A stretch of 64,000 nt of DNA, from positions 23,847 to 87,846 of the forward strand of contig JANQOU010000001.1 of NCBI GenBank assembly GCA_028285585.1. Reading direction: 5' to 3'. Both the position numbers and the translations under genes were made by a program. The notes beneath the pieces are model-generated. The model worked only from the letters and a program-made list of their open reading frames with translations, was not told where the DNA came from and did not search any database. Every line of letters starts with the position of its first letter. Position 1 is the first letter of the stretch. Below are positions 34,999 to 46,200 of the stretch, piece after piece. The stretch comes from Acidimicrobiia bacterium. Its GTDB lineage: Bacteria; Actinomycetota; Acidimicrobiia; Spongiisociales; ZC4RG35.

Positions 34999-35285
34999 TC
35001 CGATTCCAGGGCCGGTGGCACCACGAAGTAGCCATCCATCGACTCGGGGGCCTGAGCGAGGACTTCGTCACGGTCGAGGGACGGCCTGACCTCGTCTTCC
35101 CGGTACACGTTGACGAACCCGAGCGGGTGCTCCGACTCGGTGCTGGGATCGCCCTCAAGACCTTGGACCCGCGCCGCGTGCTCGAGGATGTCACCGAGCT
35201 GAGCCCGGTACTGCTCCAACTCGGCGTCGCTCAGGTCGAGCCTGGCGAGACGAGCCACGTGTGCGATGTCAATGTCGATGGGCAT
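34995..35285 (-). CDS. gatC: Asp-tRNA(Asn)/Glu-tRNA(Gln) amidotransferase subunit C
   Basis: 96 residues. IDIAHVARLARLDLSDAE at the N-terminus and LGDILEHAARVQGLE are standard GatC segments. The small subunit wraps around and stabilises GatA-GatB. It is the first gene of gatCAB (probably gatCAB-pyk-30312), starting at 35285. Confidence 0.95.
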   Translation of the reverse strand: MPIDIDIAHVARLARLDLSDAELEQYRAQLGDILEHAARVQGLEGDPSTESEHPLGFVNVYREDEVRPSLDRDEVLAQAPESMDGYFVVPPALESE

Positions 35286-35534
35286 GGCCGTCGGAGTGTA
35301 GGAAACCCCGATCGCCTACCAACCGGTGATACCAACACCCCCACAACCGCGCCGACCGGACTCCTTGCTATAGCAAGCCGTGTCGGTCAGCGACACGCTG
35401 TGCACGCCAAACCGCGGCAGCAGCCGACACAAGCCAGTCGCGCGTGCACCGCGTGACGCCCAGCGCGACCCGTTGCTATAGCAAGGAGTGTCGGTCAGTC
35501 CCCTACCTACTGTTTCGATGGCATCATCGGAATC
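35286..35534. repeat. Intergenic region with two palindromic repeat copies
   Basis: Copy 1 (35365-35390) and copy 2 (35473-35498) both read TTGCTATAGCAAG, two variable bases, then GTGTCGGTCAG: 24 of 26 bases are identical. The TTGCTATAGCAA core is a perfect palindrome. A hairpin GTGTCG...CGACAC follows copy 1. The two are direct repeats 108 bases apart, like REP-type elements or paired operators. No gene was seen. Confidence 0.55.
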
Positions 35535-35885
35535 TTGAGCCAGACCAGTCCTCCCGATCCGCACCCGCTTCGCGCAATGGCGATAGCGATGGGTGTCGTG
35601 GGAGCAGCCCTGGTGGTGACAGCCTTTGGTTTCGTCCTGTTCACCGATGAGACACTGACCACGCCTGCGATCGGCCTTGCGGTGCGAGTCGGTGCCGTCT
35701 TGGTGGCTGCCTCGCTGGCGCTGCCCAGCGTCCGCAAGCCCTCCCTGCCAGCCATGCTGATAGCCGGGGCGGTGCTGGTCCTGGTGTTGCTCCGCCCAAG
35801 CCTGATCTGGGTGGGTCTCGCCGCCTGGATCACCTGGCTGGTCCGAAGCCGTCAGCGAGCCAGAGCCGAGGCCAGAGACTCGTAG
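35535..35885 (+). CDS. Small multi-pass membrane protein
   Basis: 116 residues, with about four hydrophobic stretches (14-36, 45-63, 70-86, 87-102) and a basic tail. The TTG start is the best available; no strong ribosome-binding site is seen. No family is recognised. It overlaps the end of the convergent dapE by 34 bases. Confidence 0.5.
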   Translation: MSQTSPPDPHPLRAMAIAMGVVGAALVVTAFGFVLFTDETLTTPAIGLAVRVGAVLVAASLALPSVRKPSLPAMLIAGAVLVLVLLRPSLIWVGLAAWITWLVRSRQRARAEARDS

Positions 35886-36877
35886 GCCCAGACGAGGTCG
35901 TCCAGCCTGATCGACTCACCCGGCTTGTGAGCCAGAGCCGTCTCCCCCGGGCCGAAGTTGACCCCGGAGATGCCTCGCTCGGCGAGCTGGGCCACGTCGG
36001 TCCATCCCTGCTTATGGGAAACCACACCGCCGGCTGCCTCGATCAGCCTCTTGAACAAGGGGTGCGAGCTCTCCGGGTAGGCGGCAGGGGCCGAGTCGAC
36101 GATCTCGAACCCATCGGCCGCCGAGCAGACCTGACGAAGGTGCTCCTGGGCTTCGGCAACGGTCCGGTCAGGCGAGAAGCGATAGTTGATATTGAGCTCG
36201 AAACGGGACGGGATGATGTTCCGGGCGACGCCTCCCGTCGCTCCCGTGACGGACATCACCTCTTTGAACTGGAGCCCTTCGATCTCGTGGATCTCCGGCT
36301 GCCGGGCATGCATGGCGGCCAGGAAGTCACTGGAGCCGGTGATGGCGTTGTCACCGAGCCAAGGGCGCGCCGAATGGGCCGCCTCGCCCTCGAACCAGAC
36401 CTTGGCGTTCACCGAGCCCTGGCACCCGAGATGTGTCTCCCGATTGGTCGGCTCCATCACCACGCCCGCATCCGCATCGGCCAGCTCGGGAATGGCGTCG
36501 AGGATCGGCCCCAGGTCGTTGCCCGACATCGGCCCCTCCTCTCCGGCGTAGAAGACGCCGACCAGGCGATCGTCGCCAAGATCCTCGAGAAGGTGGACCA
36601 TCACTGCGAGCCCGCCCTTCATGTCAGTGGCCCCCAGCCCGTGGAGACGGGTGCCGTCGATGCGGGCGCCGACATGACCCTGAAGCGGCACCGTGTCGGT
36701 GTGGCCAACCAGCAAAACCGAGTCGGCTCCTGGGGTTCCGACCACAACCGAGTTTTTGACGACCTGTTGGGGATGACCGGACAACCGCTCGGCGATCGCA
36801 TCACGGATGGCCGCCTCCTTGCCGGTCTCCGACGGGATGTCGACGAGCCAAGCCAGCGTCTCGGTGAGGGTGGGCAC
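35852..36877 (-). CDS. dapE: Succinyl-diaminopimelate desuccinylase
   Basis: 341 residues of the M20 metallopeptidase family. Motifs seen: LLVGHTDTVPLQG (metal His, Asp), GLGATDMKGG (metal Asp), YAGEEGPMSGNDLG (catalytic Glu and metal Glu). It removes succinate to give LL-diaminopimelate for lysine and cell wall. The GTG at 36877 lies only 37 bases from the divergent dapD start. A TAGCTT -10-like hexamer six bases before it fits a leaderless transcript. Confidence 0.92.
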   Translation of the reverse strand: MPTLTETLAWLVDIPSETGKEAAIRDAIAERLSGHPQQVVKNSVVVGTPGADSVLLVGHTDTVPLQGHVGARIDGTRLHGLGATDMKGGLAVMVHLLEDLGDDRLVGVFYAGEEGPMSGNDLGPILDAIPELADADAGVVMEPTNRETHLGCQGSVNAKVWFEGEAAHSARPWLGDNAITGSSDFLAAMHARQPEIHEIEGLQFKEVMSVTGATGGVARNIIPSRFELNINYRFSPDRTVAEAQEHLRQVCSAADGFEIVDSAPAAYPESSHPLFKRLIEAAGGVVSHKQGWTDVAQLAERGISGVNFGPGETALAHKPGESIRLDDLVWAYESLASALAR

Positions 36878-36901
36878 ATCTGGAAGCTAACAGCCCGCCA
36901 C

Positions 36902-36907
36902 TACCCT
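36902..36907 (+). promoter_or_regulatory. -10-like hexamer of dapD; probably leaderless
   Basis: TACCCT matches the actinobacterial TANNNT -10 and stands seven bases before the dapD GTG (36915), where transcription would begin. No Shine-Dalgarno precedes the start. Confidence 0.4.
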
Positions 36908-36914
36908 GCCCGGC

Positions 36915-37823
36915 GTGACAGAAGCAAGCGCACACGCTGCCGGCATCGCCACTTTCGCCGGCGAAACCATCCTTGACGTCTGGTATCCCGACCCCCAATC
37001 GACCGACACGGGCCAGCTGGAACCTCTCGTAGGGGCCGATGACGCCCGCGGCGTGACCAGGCGGATCGTCGACACGCAGATCGCCGACCTCTCCCAGTCG
37101 CCGACCGATGCTGCTGACGCCTATCTCCGTCTTCATCTTCTCTCTAGCCGGATCCACCAGCCCCACCACCTCAACGTGGACGGGATCTTCGGGGTGCTCA
37201 ACAACGTGGTGTGGACCACCGAAGGCCCCTGCGCCGTCGAAAGCTTCGCCGAGACCAAGGCGCGGCTGATCGCGGCGGGGCGCCCGCCGGCGGTCACCTC
37301 AGTCGACAAGTTCCCGCGAATGATCGACTACGTCGTCCCCACCGGAGTCCGCATCGCCGACGGCGACCGGGTCCGTCTCGGTGCCTACCTCGGCGAAGGC
37401 ACCACGGTCATGCACGAAGGGTTCGTCAACTTCAACGCAGGCACACTCGGAACCTCGATGGTCGAAGGGCGGATCTCCGCTGGTGTCGTGGTCGGCGACG
37501 GGACCGACGTCGGTGGCAGCGCCTCGATCATGGGCACCCTCTCCGGCGGCGGCACGGAGGTGATCCGGATCGGTGAGCGATGCCTGCTCGGAGCCAACTC
37601 CGGCGTTGGGATCTCACTTGGCGATGACTGTGTGGTCGAAGCCGGTCTCTACGTGACCGCCGGCAGCGTCGTCACCCTCCCCGATGACTCGACAGCGAGA
37701 GGGCGCGAGCTGTCCGGGATCGACAACATGCTGTTCCGGCGCAACTCGGTCACCGGCAAGGTCGAAGGCCTGCCGCGCTCCGGCTCCTGGGGCGGCCTCA
37801 ACGAGGCGCTGCACCACAACTAG
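36915..37823 (+). CDS. dapD: Tetrahydrodipicolinate N-succinyltransferase
   Basis: 302 residues. The C-terminal half is a left-handed beta-helix acyltransferase (VRLGAYLGEGTTVMHEGFVNFNAGTL and GGTEVIRIGERCLLGANSG), as in the actinobacterial DapD type. It transfers succinyl from succinyl-CoA to tetrahydrodipicolinate. It is divergent from dapE, the enzyme two steps later, so the shared 37-base region may control both. Confidence 0.93.
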   Translation: MTEASAHAAGIATFAGETILDVWYPDPQSTDTGQLEPLVGADDARGVTRRIVDTQIADLSQSPTDAADAYLRLHLLSSRIHQPHHLNVDGIFGVLNNVVWTTEGPCAVESFAETKARLIAAGRPPAVTSVDKFPRMIDYVVPTGVRIADGDRVRLGAYLGEGTTVMHEGFVNFNAGTLGTSMVEGRISAGVVVGDGTDVGGSASIMGTLSGGGTEVIRIGERCLLGANSGVGISLGDDCVVEAGLYVTAGSVVTLPDDSTARGRELSGIDNMLFRRNSVTGKVEGLPRSGSWGGLNEALHHN

Positions 37824-37866
37824 CCGCATGCCAATTCGGGCATTCGGCACAGCCATCGGGCGTCGC

Positions 37867-37872
37867 TACGGT
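37867..37872 (+). promoter_or_regulatory. -10-like hexamer upstream of 37881 gene
   Basis: TACGGT fits TANNNT and lies eight bases before the ATG at 37881, suggesting another leaderless transcript. Confidence 0.35.
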
Positions 37873-37880
37873 CGGATCCC

Positions 37881-40318
<2,438 letters not shown>

Positions 40319-41368
40319 TCACAGATTGGCCCGGCTGATCAGCGCCCCGCCCATCACCCGGTCGCCCGAGTAGAAGGCAACAGTCTGGCCGGGTGCAACG
40401 GCATGCTGACTCTCGTCGAAAGTGAGAGTCGAGCCGCTGAGCACCGCATCAACCGGGTCGCCATGAGCCCGAAACTGTGCGGTCACCGGGCCTTCATAGG
40501 CGTTTCCGTCGGCCCAGGTGATGTGATCGACATCCACACTGGTCACTTCGAGATCGTCTCGGTCTCCCACCACCACGGTGTTGGTGTCAGCCTCGATGCG
40601 GACGACGAACCTCGGCTCGCCCACGGCCACGCCGAGGCCGCGTCTCTGGCCAACGGTGAAACCGACGATGCCGTCGTGAGTGCCCAGCTCGTTGCCTTGG
40701 GTGTCCTCGACTGGCCCCGGCTTGAAGACCTCCGGTGCCTGCTTGCGCAGGAACCCGCGGTAGTCGCCCTGGCCGACGAAACAGATGTCCATCGACTCCG
40801 GCTTGTGAGCGCTCCGCATCCCCATACCTGCAGCGATGTGTCTCACCTTCTTCTTGGTTAGCTCGCCGACCGGGAAGCGCAGCCTGGAGAGCTGGTCCGA
40901 GGTGAGCATGGACAGCACGTACGACTGATCCTTCTTCGGGTCGGCTCCGCGAAAGAGAGCCCAGGAGCCGTCGACCTCGCACACCTGAGCGTGGTGGCCG
41001 GTCACCAGCACGTCGCAGTCGAACTCTCCGAGACGGTTGAGCAGTCTGTCGAACTTGACCGTCCGGTTGCACTCGATGCAGGGGTTGGGCGTTTGGCCTG
41101 AGGTGTAATCGCGGACGAACCGGTCGACGACGCCGTCCTTGAAGTCGTCCGTGTAGTCGAGGACGTAGTAGGGAATGTCCAGCTCGGCTGCGACCCGACG
41201 TGCGTCCTCGGCGTCGCTGACCGTGCAGCATCCCGCCGTCGGAGCCTCTCCGTTCGGGCCCGACCAGAGCTTGAGGGTCACGCCGATCACGTCGTGGCCC
41301 TGATCGCGCATCAGCGCGGCAGCCACCGACGAGTCGACTCCGCCCGACATGGCAACCAGCGCCCTCAT
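40319..41368 (-). CDS. mnmA: tRNA-uridine 2-sulfurtransferase
   Basis: 349 residues from the ATG at 41368. The PP-loop SGGVDSSVAAALM sits at the N-terminus. Catalytic cysteines are in GCCTVSDAEDA and NPCIECNRTVKF. The enzyme activates U34 of Lys, Glu and Gln tRNAs with ATP and inserts sulfur. The start overlaps the stop of the cysteine desulfurase by ATGA, and that enzyme probably supplies the persulfide. A longer open frame upstream was rejected because it lies inside the desulfurase gene. Confidence 0.96.
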   Translation of the reverse strand: MRALVAMSGGVDSSVAAALMRDQGHDVIGVTLKLWSGPNGEAPTAGCCTVSDAEDARRVAAELDIPYYVLDYTDDFKDGVVDRFVRDYTSGQTPNPCIECNRTVKFDRLLNRLGEFDCDVLVTGHHAQVCEVDGSWALFRGADPKKDQSYVLSMLTSDQLSRLRFPVGELTKKKVRHIAAGMGMRSAHKPESMDICFVGQGDYRGFLRKQAPEVFKPGPVEDTQGNELGTHDGIVGFTVGQRRGLGVAVGEPRFVVRIEADTNTVVVGDRDDLEVTSVDVDHITWADGNAYEGPVTAQFRAHGDPVDAVLSGSTLTFDESQHAVAPGQTVAFYSGDRVMGGALISRANL

Positions 41369-42498
41369 CGCAGCTGGCCTGCGAGGTCGATCACCAGATC
41401 GGCCGCGTCGCCCGCCTCCTCGACGGTCGACGTCCAGCCGAAGCTGAACCGGAAGCTCTCTCTGGCCTGTTCGGCGCTCAGTCCCATGCTCTCCAGAACG
41501 TGGGACACGGTGGCCGCCCCCGACTGGCAAGCGGAGCCGGCAGAGGCGGCAACACCGGCCTGATCCAGTCGGAGGAGGAGAGTCTCGTTTCTCACCCCAG
41601 GGATGCGGACGTTGCAGTGATTTGGCGACCTGGCGTGCTCCGGAGAGTTGAGGACGGCACCTTCGACCGAGTCGAGAACTCTCTTCTCGAACTCGGCCCG
41701 GGCCAACCCCACCTCGGCGACGAAACGCTCCCGGTCCTCACCGGCGAGACGCATCGCCGTAGCCAGGCCCACGGCGGAAGCGACGTCGTGGGTGCCCGAC
41801 CTGCGGCCCAGCTCCTGACCGCCACCATGAGCCAACGGCTCGAGAGCCACGCCTTCGCGGACGTAGAGGAAACCCGCTCCCTTGGGGCCCCCGAACTTGT
41901 GGCCGGTCACCGTCATCAGGTCGACACCAAGTGCATCAACATCGAGCTGCTGCGACGAATAGGCCTGGACCGCGTCGGTGTGCACCAAGATCTCCGGGTC
42001 GACAGCCTTGATCTCCGCCGAGATGGCAGCGAGGTCATGAACCAAACCGGTCTCGTTGTTGACCAGCATCAGCGAAACGACCGCTGATTCCTCATTCAAA
42101 GCGCCGAGAAGCTCCTCGCGGTCGACGAAACCGTGACTGTCGACGCCGACCACGGTGGCCGGGTCGTCGAAACGCTCGAGAAGATCCACCGCCTCCAAGA
42201 CCGCCTCGTGCTCGGTGGCCACGGTCACCACCCCGCTGCGAGGGCTGCGGTTCCAGGCGACACCCTTCAGGGCGAGGTTGTCCGACTCGGTGCCGCCCGA
42301 CGTGAAGACAATCTCCATGGGCTTGGCGTTGATCATCGCCGCTATCTGCTCGCGGGCCTCCTCCAAAGCGTTTTTGGCGCGTCTGGAGACATCGTGGACA
42401 CCCGACGAGTTCCCGAAGACGTCGAGCGCGTAGGGCTGCATCGACTCCCACACCTCGGGGCGCATCGGAGTGGTGGCGGCGTGATCGAGATAGATCAT
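41365..42498 (-). CDS. Cysteine desulfurase (NifS/IscS family)
   Basis: 377 residues. PLP Lys in VTGHKFGGPKGAGF, and the persulfide Cys in SAGSACQSG near the C-terminus (about 325-333). It converts Cys to Ala and passes sulfur to acceptors. Immediate translational coupling to mnmA suggests a dedicated role in tRNA thiolation, though a general Fe-S role is possible. Confidence 0.94.
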   Translation of the reverse strand: MIYLDHAATTPMRPEVWESMQPYALDVFGNSSGVHDVSRRAKNALEEAREQIAAMINAKPMEIVFTSGGTESDNLALKGVAWNRSPRSGVVTVATEHEAVLEAVDLLERFDDPATVVGVDSHGFVDREELLGALNEESAVVSLMLVNNETGLVHDLAAISAEIKAVDPEILVHTDAVQAYSSQQLDVDALGVDLMTVTGHKFGGPKGAGFLYVREGVALEPLAHGGGQELGRRSGTHDVASAVGLATAMRLAGEDRERFVAEVGLARAEFEKRVLDSVEGAVLNSPEHARSPNHCNVRIPGVRNETLLLRLDQAGVAASAGSACQSGAATVSHVLESMGLSAEQARESFRFSFGWTSTVEEAGDAADLVIDLAGQLR

Positions 42499-42546
42499 CA
42501 GAAGCAGTGAATTGTCGCATAGCCTGGGGCTAGGCAGGAGTTGGAA

Positions 42547-42987
42547 ATGTCACGGATAGACATCAAACGGCCAATGCGATACGAGCCCTCACGGGTCTGG
42601 GAGGTGCTCTCCGACTTGGAGCGGCAGACCACGTGGATGAAAGACGCCGAGGAGATCACCTTCGTCTCCGACCAGCGGCGTGGCACCGGCACCAAGATGG
42701 AAGTCCTCACCGTGGTCGGGCCGCTCCGCACCAACGACATCATCGAGGTGACCGACTGGGTTGAAGGCAGTCACATCGACGTCGTCCACATCGGGCTGGT
42801 CAAAGGAACGGGAAGGCTGGCGGTGACGACGGCTGACGACGGCGGCACCATCGTCAGATGGACTGAGGAGACCCGGTTCCCATGGTGGCTGGGCGGGCCG
42901 ATCACCGGGTTCGTGGCCAAGCCGATACTCAGATCGATCTGGAAGGCAAACCTGGCCCGGTTGGAGGCTGCTGTCAGCGGCCCTTGA
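42547..42987 (+). CDS. SRPBCC (START/polyketide-cyclase-like) family protein
   Basis: 146 residues from the ATG at 42547, with AGGAG at 42536-42540. The pattern IDIKRPMRYEPSRVWEVLSDLE and the later VKGTGRLAVTTADDGGTIVRW fits the helix-grip fold that holds hydrophobic ligands. No ligand is known. Divergent from the desulfurase, it overlaps the end of the enoyl-CoA hydratase gene by 14 bases. Confidence 0.8.
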   Translation: MSRIDIKRPMRYEPSRVWEVLSDLERQTTWMKDAEEITFVSDQRRGTGTKMEVLTVVGPLRTNDIIEVTDWVEGSHIDVVHIGLVKGTGRLAVTTADDGGTIVRWTEETRFPWWLGGPITGFVAKPILRSIWKANLARLEAAVSGP

Positions 42988-43741
42988 ACTCCGGACTGCG
43001 CTTCTCGATGAAGGCGTCCACACCCTCCATCACGTCTTCGGACTGAAACGACCTGGCGAAAGCGGCCTTCTCGGCGGCGATCCCGTCGGCGAGAGGTGCG
43101 CCGTGGCCTGCCGCGAGCACCGTCTTCGCCTCTCCGATGGCGCTCGTTGCCTTCGTCGCCCACTCAGCTGCGTCCGCGAGCGCCGTCTCCAGCACTGAGT
43201 CGGTTGGCAAGACCTTGTCGGCGTAGCCGATGGCCAGAGCCTCCTCCGCACCGACGTGACGGCCGGTGAGCACCAGCTCCTTGGTCTTCTGGTAGCCGAT
43301 GACCCGCTGGAGCCGTTGGGTCCCACCCGCGCCGGGGATGATCCCGAGGATGATCTCCGGCTGGCCGATCTTGGAGTCCTCGGCCACATATCTGAAGTCA
43401 CATCCCAGTGAGAGCTCACAGCCGCCGCCCAGAGCGAAGCCGTGGATGGCGGCGATGGTCGGCTTGGCCAGGTCATCCAGCACCTGGATGGCGTCGCGGA
43501 GCCTCTCGGCCGGGGTCTCGTCGCCACCGGCGTCGAGCACCTCTTTGAAACCCTTGATGTCCGCCCCGGCGGCGAAATGCGGCTGGCCGGTGACCACGAC
43601 GGCTCGGATGGACGGGTCCTGACACTGGGTGAAAGCCTGGTGGAGCTCCGCTGCGAACTCTTCCGAGAGGGCGTTGACCGGAGGGCGGTTGAGACGGACC
43701 AAGGCGACTGCGCCGTCAACTGTGACTTCTACGAATTCCAT
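42974..43741 (-). CDS. Enoyl-CoA hydratase/isomerase family protein
   Basis: 255 residues from the ATG at 43741. Crotonase-fold motifs: HFAAGADIKGF (oxyanion hole) and HGFALGGGCELSLGCDFRYVAED, with Glu near PEIILGIIPGAGGTQRL. It hydrates 2-enoyl-CoA in beta-oxidation or related catabolism. The context gives no pathway. Confidence 0.92.
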   Translation of the reverse strand: MEFVEVTVDGAVALVRLNRPPVNALSEEFAAELHQAFTQCQDPSIRAVVVTGQPHFAAGADIKGFKEVLDAGGDETPAERLRDAIQVLDDLAKPTIAAIHGFALGGGCELSLGCDFRYVAEDSKIGQPEIILGIIPGAGGTQRLQRVIGYQKTKELVLTGRHVGAEEALAIGYADKVLPTDSVLETALADAAEWATKATSAIGEAKTVLAAGHGAPLADGIAAEKAAFARSFQSEDVMEGVDAFIEKRSPEFKGR

Positions 43742-44034
43742 CTCGCGACCATACCGGCCGCCGGTCGTGGGACAGTCCGGGTGCGCGGGGATGGGAGTAG
43801 AATTCGCTCCCACGGGGTTGATCTAGTTCGGGCGGCGTCAAACGGTCGTCTTGGGAGAGGTAGATCTTCTAGTGCCGCCGTGGGGCCCGGGCCCGGTTCC
43901 TCTCCCCTCCCCCACCCACCGGCCCGGGTCCCGCGACCCCCGTACCGCGAACCTCAGGTAATGCCGACCAAATACGGGCCCTATAGCCTCAGGTTGAGCA
44001 GGGTCAAGACAACGCGGGTTGTATGGTCCCGGCG
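43742..44034. other. Intergenic region with GC palindromes and the left inverted repeat
   Basis: It holds GC-rich dyads around 43880-43935 (GGCCCGGGCCCGG ... CCGGCCCGGG) and the left 50-bp inverted repeat (43947-43996). No gene was seen. Confidence 0.45.
43947..43996 (+). repeat. 50-bp inverted repeat, left copy
   Basis: It begins GCGAACCTCAGGTAAT and ends CTATAGCCTCAGGTTG. Its inverse is found at 45177-45226, with 47 of 50 bases matching by hand alignment. It also has inner symmetry (CGACC...GGTCG in the right copy). No obvious target-site duplication lies outside the pair. Confidence 0.75.
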
Positions 44035-45153
44035 GTGAATCAGACAAGTGGCGGGACAGGCACCGGAGGATTCTCGACCACGGCGATGGTCGTGGTCGGG
44101 CTCTTGGTGATCGGGACAATCATCACAGTGGTGGTCGTAGCAACTTCGGGTGGCGACGACGGGCCGGTGGCGTTGACAACTGAAGTCACAACGGCGACCA
44201 CAGCGGACACACAGCCGACCGAAGACACCTCACCGACCGACACCGAGCCCGATAGCGGCCTGGAACAGGAGTTGGCCTTCCCCAACCGCATCCCTCGGGC
44301 CATCCCCATGGACCCAATCGAGGCAATCGAGATCTTGGGCGGCGATCAAATCCTTGCCGAAGATCTGTACGGCAGCGCCGTCAACTACACGGGCGGATGG
44401 GATGGGTCGATGCCTGGGATGCCCGAGATCGACATGATCGGCCTTGGCGTTTTCCGCGGCCCGCAAGTGGACGATGACTCACTGCTGCCGTGGTGGGTGG
44501 CCATCCTGTTCATGCTCAACGGTGGGTTCTCTGCACCCGACCAGCAGGGGGCCGGCACCCAACTCGCCCTGGCAATCTCAGAGGAAGGCCTGATCCCCGC
44601 ATCCGGACCCGACGGGTTGGGTGACCCCCGCTACTCCCGATATGTGTTCTTGGATCCCAACTTGTACTCCTATGGACGCGACTTCACTGAGACGCGAGCC
44701 GGCGTCGGTGCCGTCTACGAGCGTGCCGCCGTTCTCGCTCATCCAATCCCGGTGTCGTGCCTGACCTCGGTGTGCTCGTGGGACGCGTCCAACTTCTACC
44801 GCCAGCCCGACGACGACGGGCCGAGCGCAAACGATCCGACCAGCTATCAGCTGCTGAAGCTGATCATGTACAAAGGCTTATTCGTCTCACCCGATGAACT
44901 GGAAGAATTGATGGCGGACGGCGAGCCGTTGGAGGTGCCCAACGACTACCGGCGCAACTTCACGCCTTTCTCGGCAGGCGAGATGGCGCAGATCTTCTTC
45001 AACGAGACGGCACCGTTGGCGCACGCCGACTTGATGAACTTGTCCTTCGACGACGAACGCTCGTCGCTCGTTGACTTCGACGACAGCGCCTTCGACGTCT
45101 ACGAGAGCTACGCGTTTGGGTCGGACTACGTCGACCTGAGCGAAGGGTCCTGA
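44035..45153 (+). CDS. Membrane-anchored protein of unknown function within inverted-repeat segment
   Basis: 372 residues from GTG 44035 (an ATG four codons earlier is possible; a -10-like TATGGT at 44022-44027 supports the later, leaderless start). A Gly/Thr N-terminus precedes one hydrophobic helix (about 18-42), then a Thr/Glu/Asp-rich linker and an acidic extracellular body of about 280 residues with no family I know. The body has one Cys pair (SCLTSVCSW), which may form a disulfide. Two 50-bp inverted repeats flank the gene. Confidence 0.65.
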   Translation: MNQTSGGTGTGGFSTTAMVVVGLLVIGTIITVVVVATSGGDDGPVALTTEVTTATTADTQPTEDTSPTDTEPDSGLEQELAFPNRIPRAIPMDPIEAIEILGGDQILAEDLYGSAVNYTGGWDGSMPGMPEIDMIGLGVFRGPQVDDDSLLPWWVAILFMLNGGFSAPDQQGAGTQLALAISEEGLIPASGPDGLGDPRYSRYVFLDPNLYSYGRDFTETRAGVGAVYERAAVLAHPIPVSCLTSVCSWDASNFYRQPDDDGPSANDPTSYQLLKLIMYKGLFVSPDELEELMADGEPLEVPNDYRRNFTPFSAGEMAQIFFNETAPLAHADLMNLSFDDERSSLVDFDDSAFDVYESYAFGSDYVDLSEGS

Positions 45154-45176
45154 CGAGTTGACGCCTCCTGGCACCG

Positions 45177-45226
45177 CAACCTGAGGCTATAGCGACCGTA
45201 TTTGGTCGGTATTACCTGAGGTTCGC
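45177..45226 (-). repeat. 50-bp inverted repeat, right copy
   Basis: Inverse of 43947-43996 with three mismatches. It ends 11 bases before the 3' end of the tRNA-Leu gene. Confidence 0.75.
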
Positions 45227-45236
45227 AGTTGGGGGG

Positions 45237-45323
45237 TGCCCGGGGTGGGTTTCGAACCCACACGAGCCGTGTTCGGCTCAAGGGGGTTTAAGCCCCTCGC
45301 GTCTACCGTTCCGCCACCCGGGC
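45237..45323 (-). tRNA. tRNA-Leu (anticodon TAA)
   Basis: The 87-base gene folds as a cloverleaf with a 7-bp acceptor stem (GCCCGGG/CCCGGGC). The anticodon loop is CTTAAAC (anticodon TAA). A long variable arm (TGAGCCG/CGGCTCG) is typical of class II tRNAs, and the T-loop is TTCGAAA. CCA is not encoded. It lies on the minus strand next to ppx. Confidence 0.95.
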
Positions 45324-45336
45324 CAGGTTGAGAGGG

Positions 45337-46200
45337 TCAGCGTAAATCGAGCAGCGCCGTCGCGGCACCATCGAGCGTGTCTCGCTCCGAAACCTTGGTC
45401 TCGCCGACACCTAGGTGTGAGGCAACCGCACGCGCGATCACCGCTCCCGCCAGGATCACCGGAGCACGAGCAGGATCGATGCCGGGGACCGCAGCCGTCT
45501 CCTCGATAGTGAGCGAGCCAAGCCGCTGAACGGCCTCTTCCAACTCGGCACTGGTCAACACAGAACCATCAACCGTCTCACGGCCACCACCAACCATCGC
45601 CGCCAGAGTGGTCCAGGTGCCGGCCACTCCGACGTGGGTGACCCCGGTCAAGGTGACTCCGGAGAAGAGCTCCTCGACATGGCGGGTTGCCGCTTCCAAC
45701 TGCTCTCCGCTCGCCGGGCGCTCTGGGAGCAGACGGTCAGTCAACCGCACCGAGCCGATGTCGACCGACACCTGATCGGCCTTCGTAACCAGCTCAGTGC
45801 TGCCGCCGCCGATGTCGGAAACGAAGAGGCCATCCGTCAAAGCGACGCCACCCGTTGCACCGTCAAAGGCATACCGCGCCTCCTGATCACCACTCAGAAG
45901 TGTGGGACGAACCCCAAGCGCCGCTTCGACCCCGTCGAAGAACACGTCACGGTTCGCAGCGTCGCGTGATGCAGAGGTGGCGATGGCGAGACGACGCTCC
46001 ACGCCGGCCCGGTCCATGCGTTCTCCGTACCTGCCGAGAACCTCCATTGTTCGATCCATCGCCTCAGGGCTCAAAGAGCCGGTGGCGTCGACCCCGGCAC
46101 CGAGACCGGTGACTTCGACCGTGCGCTCCTCCCAGCTGTCTCCGTCGGTGATCAGCATCCGCATCGAATTGGTGCCGATGTCGACGACACCAACCTTCAC
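45337..46200 (-). CDS. ppx: Exopolyphosphatase/guanosine pentaphosphate phosphohydrolase (Ppx/GppA)
   Basis: 287 residues. ASKHA-fold motifs VVDIGTNSMRMLITD (phosphate 1) and VSDIGGGSTELV (phosphate 2) are present. It removes terminal phosphate from polyphosphate and possibly pppGpp. The GTG at 46200 overlaps the DUF501 stop (GTGA) and gives the usual N-terminus; an ATG four codons upstream is possible. Order eno-ftsB-DUF501-ppx is typical of actinobacteria. Confidence 0.92.
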   Translation of the reverse strand: MKVGVVDIGTNSMRMLITDGDSWEERTVEVTGLGAGVDATGSLSPEAMDRTMEVLGRYGERMDRAGVERRLAIATSASRDAANRDVFFDGVEAALGVRPTLLSGDQEARYAFDGATGGVALTDGLFVSDIGGGSTELVTKADQVSVDIGSVRLTDRLLPERPASGEQLEAATRHVEELFSGVTLTGVTHVGVAGTWTTLAAMVGGGRETVDGSVLTSAELEEAVQRLGSLTIEETAAVPGIDPARAPVILAGAVIARAVASHLGVGETKVSERDTLDGAATALLDLR

